Below are positions 50,991 through 56,435 of a stretch of 56,435 bases of DNA, piece after piece (the stretch's first letter is position 1; each line of letters begins with the position of its first letter). The translations under genes and the position numbers were made by a program. The DNA comes from CAYNTG01 sp964400105. Lineage in GTDB: Bacteria; UBP14; UBA6098. Below the pieces are notes generated by a model. It ran no database searches. It was not told where the DNA came from and saw nothing but the letters and a program-made list of their open reading frames with translations. The stretch covers positions 1 to 56,435 of the forward strand of contig CAYNTG010000004.1 of the NCBI GenBank assembly GCA_964400105.1. Direction: 5' to 3'.

Positions 50991-53552
50991 TCATACGGGA
51001 ACATCGGCAAATTTCATCTCGTCCAAAACGCTCAAATCCTTGATTAGCACCTCGCGAGCCTTGGATCCCTGAAAAGGCCCGACAACTCCCGCCTGCTCGA
51101 GCTGATCGATGATGCAACCCGCGCGCGTATATCCAACCCTAAGCTTTCTCTGAAGAAAACTCGTCGATCCCTGCTGATACATCACAATGATCTTCGCCGC
51201 TTCCCAGAATAGATCGTCCTGCTCCGCCTGCATGGATATCGAGCGTTCACGTTCATCTAAATCGAGCATATCGTCCGGATATGGATTCGGATATGTCCTC
51301 AGGTAGTTAACTACTCGCTCCGTTTCCTCCGTCGTGATGAGGCATCCGTGAATCCGCACCGGGTCGGCATATCCGCTCGGAAGATAGAGCATATCACCCC
51401 TTCCGAGAAGCCTTTCGGCGCCGCCCATATCCAATATCGTTCTGCTGTCGATCTTGCTGCGCACCTTGAATGCGATGCGGCTCGGGAAATTCGCCTTGAT
51501 AAGACCGGTGATAACATCGACGCTCGGACGCTGGGTGGCTATTATAAGATGGATACCTACGGCGCGTGCCATCTGGGCGATCCGCGCGATAGGCTCCTCG
51601 ATCTCGCCGGAAACAGTAACCATCAAATCCGCCATCTCATCCACGACAATGACGATATACGGCAGCTTCTCGAGACCCATATCCTTATTCGACTCGATAT
51701 GGCTGTTGTAATCGGCGATGGATCGGACACCGGCGGCGCTGAGCTTCTTATATCTCGCGTCCATCTCCGCCGTTGCCCAATTGAGCGCGACGCTCGCGTG
51801 TTTCGGCTCTACGATGATAGGTGCGGCGAGATGCGGTATTCCCTTGTAAACCGAAAGCTCGAGCCGCTTCGGATCGATCAACACAAGCCGAACGTCCTCC
51901 GGGCTTTTCGAGTATATTAAACTTGTTAATAACGTATTGATGCATACGGATTTACCGCTGCCGGTCGCACCGGCTATCAGAAGGTGCGGCATTCTTGTCA
52001 GGTCGGCGATAGCGGGGGTTCCGTCCACCCTTTTGCCAAGTGCGAGTGGCAGTTTGAATTTCGAGTTCTGGAAATCATTTGTGGCGAGTTCAGATTTAAT
52101 ACGAACGGTCTGGTAATTGGCGTTCGGTACCTCGATTCCTACGACTCCCTTGCCCGGTATCGGCGCAACGATGCGAATATCCTGCGCCTTGAGTGCGAGC
52201 GCGAGATCGTCCGCGAGGTTCGATATGCGGCTCACCTTGATGCCGACTGCCGGTTTGAGTTCGAACCGCGTGATCACCGGACCTGGACATATCGCGCGAA
52301 TCTCGCCATCGACATTGAAACTGCGAAGGGTTTCAATCAATTGTTGTGAAAGCTTGTGCAGCGTTATATCCGATACGCTGTCGGGATTGTGTTCCGGTTC
52401 GATAAGGATGTCGAGTGGTGGAGGTGTGTATTTATATGGGCCTTTCGGTCTCGATGGCGGCGCCGTTTTGGTTTTCGAGGCGCTGACGATCGTATTTTTC
52501 TTAACCCTCTTTGTGGGTGCCGTTTTCGGTGTATCATCGGAGATAAGCGGCTCGGGCAGCGGCGGTTCGTGGCTGATCACCGGCATCGATTCCACGGATT
52601 CCGGATCGAGCGGTGGAATTTTAAGCGGTGGAATTCGATCCTTCTTTGCCACGACCTCGTGGATCAGCTTTTTTGGATAGATGGTCTCTACCGGGCCGGA
52701 TGGCGGTGGCGGCGATGCTTCGACCTTCTTATCGGCCTCTGAATGGCTCGAATCGAATAGGCTCGTCCTCTTTATCGGCGGAGGGATAAACTCCATGAAC
52801 GATGAACTCCCGTGTTCGCTGTGTTTTTGCAGTTCCTCGACCGGTTCCGGGATCGGTTCGTCGGCGTGAATCTTCGGTATCTCGCCGGGGATAATGCTTC
52901 CAGTGATTCCGACGCGGGATCGTTCGGCCACTGCTTTTTTATTATATTTATCGAATATCTCGGCGCGCGAGACCTCTCGGCGCGAAACGCGCCTCTTCTT
53001 TATGCCGGAAAACCACCTTTTTGTGTTTAATGCGCCCCTTCCGGCGGCTCTTATCGAACCGTTTATATCGAGCCGTGTGACCACGGCAACAAAACCGAGG
53101 AAAAGAACTATCGCTGCGACATACGCCCCGAACGATCCGAAAACCGATATCAGAGAATTGGCCAATGTGTTGCCATAATTTCCGACGAGATCGATGGATA
53201 GACCACTTTTCGGAAGACCGAGAAGCCCTGCGAGTATGGCGTGGCAAACGATAATCTTGCCGCCGGCTATGAGTGTTTTTCGAGTCTTCGAGCGGGAAGC
53301 CCTAGCGATCGATAAGCCGATCATCAATATTGCAATCACCACGCCGGAGTATCCGAGTATCGGGTTAAGCCAGTTTGAAACAAGCTCTCCGGCCGGTCCT
53401 CCGGGGTTATTCCGGTCGTTGATTAACCGGCCGGTCGATCCCGGTGCCCCGCCGATTATCGATATACCGAGCCAGATTGCGAATACAAAAAGCATGGCGG
53501 AGGCGATAATGCCACGTGCGCGGTTGTCGATCTGTTGTGTGGATTTTGCCAT
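50991..53552 (-). CDS. ftsK: DNA translocase FtsK/SpoIIIE
   Basis: An 853-aa protein. The N-terminal ~165 residues carry four membrane helices (IIASAMLFVFAIWLGISIIG; GYSGVVIAILMIGLSIA; and two more). A Pro-rich linker at ~240-390 (PPPSGPVETIYP, PPLDPESVE) follows. The alpha/beta motor has Walker A LLIAGATGSGKSVCINTLLT near ~527-546, Walker B YIVIVVDEMADLM, and ATQRPSVDVITGLIKANFP. The C-terminal gamma winged helix (SFLQRKLRVGYTRAGCIIDQ) reads polarity (KOPS-type) sequences. It pumps chromosomal DNA at the septum. Own promoter and a 70-nt leader. Confidence 0.95.
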   Translation of the reverse strand: MAKSTQQIDNRARGIIASAMLFVFAIWLGISIIGGAPGSTGRLINDRNNPGGPAGELVSNWLNPILGYSGVVIAILMIGLSIARASRSKTRKTLIAGGKIIVCHAILAGLLGLPKSGLSIDLVGNYGNTLANSLISVFGSFGAYVAAIVLFLGFVAVVTRLDINGSIRAAGRGALNTKRWFSGIKKRRVSRREVSRAEIFDKYNKKAVAERSRVGITGSIIPGEIPKIHADEPIPEPVEELQKHSEHGSSSFMEFIPPPIKRTSLFDSSHSEADKKVEASPPPPSGPVETIYPKKLIHEVVAKKDRIPPLKIPPLDPESVESMPVISHEPPLPEPLISDDTPKTAPTKRVKKNTIVSASKTKTAPPSRPKGPYKYTPPPLDILIEPEHNPDSVSDITLHKLSQQLIETLRSFNVDGEIRAICPGPVITRFELKPAVGIKVSRISNLADDLALALKAQDIRIVAPIPGKGVVGIEVPNANYQTVRIKSELATNDFQNSKFKLPLALGKRVDGTPAIADLTRMPHLLIAGATGSGKSVCINTLLTSLIYSKSPEDVRLVLIDPKRLELSVYKGIPHLAAPIIVEPKHASVALNWATAEMDARYKKLSAAGVRSIADYNSHIESNKDMGLEKLPYIVIVVDEMADLMVTVSGEIEEPIARIAQMARAVGIHLIIATQRPSVDVITGLIKANFPSRIAFKVRSKIDSRTILDMGGAERLLGRGDMLYLPSGYADPVRIHGCLITTEETERVVNYLRTYPNPYPDDMLDLDERERSISMQAEQDDLFWEAAKIIVMYQQGSTSFLQRKLRVGYTRAGCIIDQLEQAGVVGPFQGSKAREVLIKDLSVLDEMKFADVPV

Positions 53553-53571
53553 TTATATATCTCTCGATGCC

Positions 53572-53589
53572 GGGACGGGGACTCCCGTC
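53572..53589. other. Hairpin in the ftsK leader
   Basis: GGACGGG/CCCGTCC with loop GACT. On the - strand it lies between the promoter and the ftsK start and might affect translation. No T-tract. Confidence 0.4.
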
Positions 53590-53628
53590 CTTCGGCCTAT
53601 CAGGGGGTCGATACACTATCTGCTTTTC

Positions 53629-53657
53629 AATATATGAATTTTTTAATACAGTGTCAA
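53629..53657 (-). promoter_or_regulatory. ftsK promoter
   Basis: On the - strand, TTGACA (complement of 53652-53657), exactly 17 bp, TATATT (complement of 53629-53634): identical hexamers and spacing to the phoH promoter. Confidence 0.8.
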
Positions 53658-53733
53658 CAACGAACTTAGATTAAATACTAAAAGTAATGGTTTAAGGAGT
53701 GGGGGTTACTTAATGATGCTTCCCGAAGTAGAA

Positions 53734-53771
53734 TTAACCCGGCGAACGGTCGATATCGAACGCCGGGTTAA
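53734..53771. terminator. Hairpin between hpt and ftsK
   Basis: TTAACCCGGCG / CGCCGGGTTAA, a perfect 11-bp stem with a 16-nt loop. On the + strand it is followed by ATTAGATTTTTTT; on the - strand, where hpt ends 20 bp earlier, the tail is TTCTACTT. It probably ends the tilS-hpt transcript, though the T-tract is better in the other direction. Confidence 0.6.
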
Positions 53772-53790
53772 TTAGATTTTTTTGGAATAT

Positions 53791-54315
53791 TTATATGGCC
53801 TTTAAATATCCGACATAGGGGAGGCCCCTGTGCATTTCGTTGTAATCTAAGCCGAAGCCCACCACGAATTTATCAGGAATCTTGAATGCATAATAATCCA
53901 CCGGAAGATCGAACGGCCTATCGATATCTTTAAGAAGCAAAGTCGCGATTTTGACAGAAAGCGGGTTACGTTGTTCGAGGAGCTTTTTTAGATTAAACAG
54001 GGTGAGACCGGTATCGACTATATCCTCGACGAGTATCACGTGGCGGCCACCGATCGGGTTGTCGAGGTCTTTTGTGATCTTGATGTCGCCGGACGATTTG
54101 GTTCCTTTATAGCTCGAAGCCCCGACGAAATCGACATTAAACGGCGTGTGGATGTCCCGGACGAGGTCGGCTGCGAAGACAAATCCACCCTTCAGAACGA
54201 CGGCGATTATTGGATTTTCCCCCCAGTAATCTTGATCTATCTGTGCAGCGACCTGCACAATCCGACCCTCGATTTCTTTGCGATCTAAAAGCTTTTCGAT
54301 AACGTAGTTTTCCAT
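53791..54315 (-). CDS. hpt: Hypoxanthine phosphoribosyltransferase
   Basis: A 174-aa purine-salvage enzyme that converts hypoxanthine or guanine plus PRPP to IMP or GMP. AAGGAG before the ATG. PPi loop VVLKGGFVFAADL at ~39-51; flexible loop FVGASSYKGTKSSGDIKI at ~63-80; PRPP loop VILVEDIVDTGLTL at ~93-106; and FVVGFGLDYNEMHRGLPYVG near the C-terminus. It follows tilS by 24 bp; tilS-hpt-ftsH or ftsK neighbourhoods are common. Confidence 0.96.
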   Translation of the reverse strand: MENYVIEKLLDRKEIEGRIVQVAAQIDQDYWGENPIIAVVLKGGFVFAADLVRDIHTPFNVDFVGASSYKGTKSSGDIKITKDLDNPIGGRHVILVEDIVDTGLTLFNLKKLLEQRNPLSVKIATLLLKDIDRPFDLPVDYYAFKIPDKFVVGFGLDYNEMHRGLPYVGYLKAI

Positions 54316-54339
54316 AGAACTCCTTAAAAAGTCATGTTT

Positions 54340-55650
54340 TCACAATATTATCTTCGATAATTCGCCTTCATATCCGACCCTTATATCGAAAAGTCCCGGA
54401 TCGCGCCCAATTTTCCCGGTAATGGGCGAGAATATCGGTGTTTTCCCTGAGAAAAGCACCGGAACAACGTCGCGTAGTAGGCGCGGGACGCCCTTTCGCG
54501 CAAGGAAGCGCCGAAGTTTGCGCCCGGTATCGATAGTGTCGCCAGGACGCGCCGGACGAAGTGACAAAGCGCCTTCGTCGTAAGGAACTCGCACGCCATT
54601 TCCCTCTTCCGATATGGATATCCGTCCCATTCCGTCGGGCAATTCCCACTCGAATGGTAGTTGTAATGAGAATTCGCATTGGTTAAGCGGCTCCATAAAA
54701 ACGAAAAGTAATTTTCCGTCGATCTCGATATGCAAACCGCCGCCGATCGGGTATCTTCGGCCTTTTCTCGAAATCGTCGCGTTGTGGTAAAGGCGCATCA
54801 CGGTGTCGAAATCGAGATTGGAAAGCGGCACGCCGAATTTCTTTATACATCGTCGCAATATCTCGCCGAAACCCCATGGCGTCTTCGTTGCGCGATTCGA
54901 ATCGAAAACTGAAATACCGTCAAATGTAGCGATCCCGGCCGCGCAGAAAAGGTGCTCTGCGGCGTCTTCGAGAAATTCTGATGAAGCTGCGAATATGTCC
55001 GCCTCGCGACGCAGCCGTTCGACCACGCCGTCGCCGAAAACACGCTTCATCTCCGGCAACAGCATCCAGCGCACGCGGTTACGGCTGAACCTCAGGTCGA
55101 GATTGGATTCGTCCTCGCGCCATTTGCGTCCTTTCGATTTGAGCCATTCTCGAAGCTCGTTTCGCCATAGATCGAGCAAGGGTCGAACGATATTGTCCCT
55201 TTGTTTCGGAATCCCGGAAAGGCCGCGCGGGCCGGAGCCGCGTGCGAGGTTGAAGAGCAGCGTCTCGACGACGTCGCCGGCGTTGTGTGCCGTCATAACG
55301 ATCTCGCCGCGATCGGTGAACTCCGAGAATATAGCATATCGAAGATCGCGTGCGGCCTCCTCGATACCGAGGCCGTGTTCGTCCGCGAATCCCGGCGCAT
55401 CGACTTCTCGAACATCGAGCGGGACACCGATTTCATCGCAAATCTCGCGGACGAATGCCGCGTCGGCCACGCCCTCTTCGCGGATTCCGTGCACGATGTG
55501 AAGCGCGGCGATCTCGAAATCGCGTTCGATGGAGTTTGCAAGATAGAGAAGTGCCACCGAATCGGCGCCGCCGGAAAGCGCGATGCGGACGGTTTTCCCC
55601 GACAAGTCGAAGGACTCGACGGCATTTTTGAATCGTTTGAGAAGGTTCAA
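54340..55650 (-). CDS. tilS: tRNA(Ile)-lysidine synthetase TilS
   Basis: A 436-aa protein from a TTG start with GAGG eight bases upstream. It makes lysidine at the CAU anticodon wobble base so the tRNA reads AUA as Ile. PP-loop RIALSGGADSVALLYLA at ~22-38; AALHIVHGIREE; AHNAGDVVETLLFNLARGSGPRGLSGI at ~120-146; RPLLDLWRNELREWL; FSRNRVRWMLLPEM at ~188-201. The C-terminal domain has the TilS RPARPGDTIDTGRKLRRFLARKGVPR stretch. First gene of the tilS-hpt pair. Confidence 0.95.
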   Translation of the reverse strand: MNLLKRFKNAVESFDLSGKTVRIALSGGADSVALLYLANSIERDFEIAALHIVHGIREEGVADAAFVREICDEIGVPLDVREVDAPGFADEHGLGIEEAARDLRYAIFSEFTDRGEIVMTAHNAGDVVETLLFNLARGSGPRGLSGIPKQRDNIVRPLLDLWRNELREWLKSKGRKWREDESNLDLRFSRNRVRWMLLPEMKRVFGDGVVERLRREADIFAASSEFLEDAAEHLFCAAGIATFDGISVFDSNRATKTPWGFGEILRRCIKKFGVPLSNLDFDTVMRLYHNATISRKGRRYPIGGGLHIEIDGKLLFVFMEPLNQCEFSLQLPFEWELPDGMGRISISEEGNGVRVPYDEGALSLRPARPGDTIDTGRKLRRFLARKGVPRLLRDVVPVLFSGKTPIFSPITGKIGRDPGLFDIRVGYEGELSKIIL

Positions 55651-55929
55651 TGGATACCTCGTTAATTCAAAAGATAACCAAAGGAGTGCGGGCGGGCAAG
55701 CGATTTTAAATTACCGATTGGAATATAGATTTCAGGATTGCCTTGCGCTTTCTGGCTGTTCAATACGGACTACGTGCCGGACAGGGATTTTGAATACATT
55801 ATTCCGGCACGCACGGATTCCCCGCCACGCTCGCGCTGGCCCTCGAAAGTGAGTTATGAATTATTATTGCGCTAGGAGGGGAAATGTATATATTTAAAAA
55901 GGAAAGAAAAGGTTTAATCTAACTATAAA
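55651..55929. other. Intergenic region between tilS and the right-end gene
   Basis: 279 bp with no gene recognised. An 8-bp inverted repeat CGTGCCGG (55773-55780) / CCGGCACG (55804-55811) encloses an AT-rich loop. It lacks a T-tract. No good promoter for either divergent gene is visible. Confidence 0.4.
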
Positions 55930-56418
55930 ATGATGCAACTAACAGATAACGAAATAGAGAAGCTTATATCGGAATCAAAAACTTGGCCGGGACGCCATAA
56001 AATCACGTTCAAAAGAGAAGCTGGTCATAAGAGAGCCGGAAAGGAACTCGAAACGCGTTCCGATAATAGATTCAACGTATTTATAAGGCAGAATGCACGC
56101 GATCCTCTGGATTTTTCTGTCGGCCTAGTTTATATGGATCGAACTACTGGCGAGAAAATTCATCTTCTAAGGTGTAACGGCCCTTCGCATCGACATCCTA
56201 ATAAAATCGAAGGGAATGATGTAGATTTTACTTTTCACGTGCATCAAGCGACTGAAAGATATATTATCGCAGGAAAGGAAGCGGAAGGTTGGGCATCCGG
56301 AACCGACGAATATAAGGATTTAGATTCTGCGCTTGCATATTTCGCAAAACGTGCTAATATTCAACCAGTTCCATATATAAAAAAAGCACCGCCGGAAAAA
56401 CCGAGTTTATTCGAATGA
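55930..56418 (+). CDS. Hypothetical protein, 162 aa (possibly DUF6978-like)
   Basis: A soluble protein with no signal peptide, beginning MMQLTDNEIEKLISESKTWP. It has a basic segment KITFKREAGHKRAGKELE, a beta core RFNVFIRQNARDPLDFSVGLVY, and KIHLLRCNGPSHRH with conserved-looking His/Asn. It ends in a Pro/Lys-rich tail. The layout reminds me of small defence- or toxin-antitoxin-associated unknowns such as DUF6978, but I cannot confirm the family. AT-richer than tilS. Its stop overlaps the start of a further gene (ATGA), so it is the first gene of a coupled pair. Confidence 0.7.
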   Translation: MMQLTDNEIEKLISESKTWPGRHKITFKREAGHKRAGKELETRSDNRFNVFIRQNARDPLDFSVGLVYMDRTTGEKIHLLRCNGPSHRHPNKIEGNDVDFTFHVHQATERYIIAGKEAEGWASGTDEYKDLDSALAYFAKRANIQPVPYIKKAPPEKPSLFE

Positions 56419-56435
56419 CGGAATTCTTGTACGAA
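56415..56435 (+). CDS. Start of a further gene, cut by the window edge
   Basis: ATG 56415 overlaps the stop of the preceding gene as ATGA and stays open to the window end (MTEFLYE). The 4-bp overlap is the usual sign of translational coupling. Seven residues are too few to identify it; it is likely the functional partner of the 162-aa protein. Confidence 0.45.

Noticed and set aside
1..56435. CRISPR arrays, tRNA or rRNA genes
   Set aside because: No regularly spaced direct repeats with unique spacers and no tRNA- or rRNA-like sequence were found by eye; the cloverleaf at 17003-17129 lacks tRNA signatures such as GGTTCGA and has stems of the wrong sizes.

Overview
The window looks like chromosomal DNA of an uncultured diderm bacterium, most plausibly from the Fibrobacterota-Chlorobiota-Bacteroidota (FCB) side of the tree. 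Several large secreted proteins end in a PNPFN-type, FlgD-Ig-like / type IX-style sorting domain. They also carry Big_5 and carboxypeptidase-regulatory-like repeats. There are lipoproteins with clear lipoboxes, a PilT and an FtsK. No rRNA or tRNA lets me name the phylum, so the FCB placement is an inference.

Layout. 1-10.6 kb (+ strand): remains of a fibre-like protein, a secreted protein, and two tandem giant secreted proteins with a small membrane protein. 10.7-13.4 kb: pth and a K+-type membrane pyrophosphatase. 13.4-15.4 kb: an AT-richer two-gene cassette (AAA ATPase plus TOPRIM protein) that resembles PARIS-type anti-phage modules. 15.4-19.3 kb: a DUF1015 protein, a PIN-PhoH ATPase and an unknown protein, with unusual palindromic elements between them. 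19.3-24.2 kb (- strand): a class I glutamine amidotransferase, a lipoprotein and a secreted seven-repeat propeller protein. 24.4-34.0 kb (- strand): the chromosome-replication cluster dnaA, dnaN, recF, dciA, gyrB, lipoprotein, pcrA. A candidate oriC lies between dnaA and dnaN. 34.4-42.2 kb: a GNAT-YoaP protein, two secreted proteins, gpsA, and two exported proteins, one of which looks like a dead transglutaminase. 42.3-45.9 kb: lon, an RmlA-like nucleotidyltransferase and a small lipoprotein. 46.2-55.7 kb (- strand): tilS, hpt, ftsK, pilT, pgpA, cinA, thpR, recA. At the right end is an unknown 162-aa protein overlapping the start of a further gene cut off by the window.

Regulation. Many genes share one promoter form, TTGACA-N17-TATATT or close to it, seen before the ATPase/TOPRIM cassette, phoH, dnaA, lon, rmlA, pilT and ftsK. 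Several of these promoters also decide the start codon. Rho-independent-like hairpins end several units.

Most notable. (i) A four-way, cloverleaf-shaped palindromic element at 17003-17129. (ii) The PARIS-like ATPase/TOPRIM pair. (iii) A DnaA-trio-like origin between dnaA and dnaN. (iv) A short inverted-repeat-ended element present in two copies, one wedged between thpR and recA and possibly supplying the recA promoter. (v) A transglutaminase-thioredoxin fusion in which the catalytic residues of both domains appear lost. All similarity statements come from reading motifs by eye; no database search was run.
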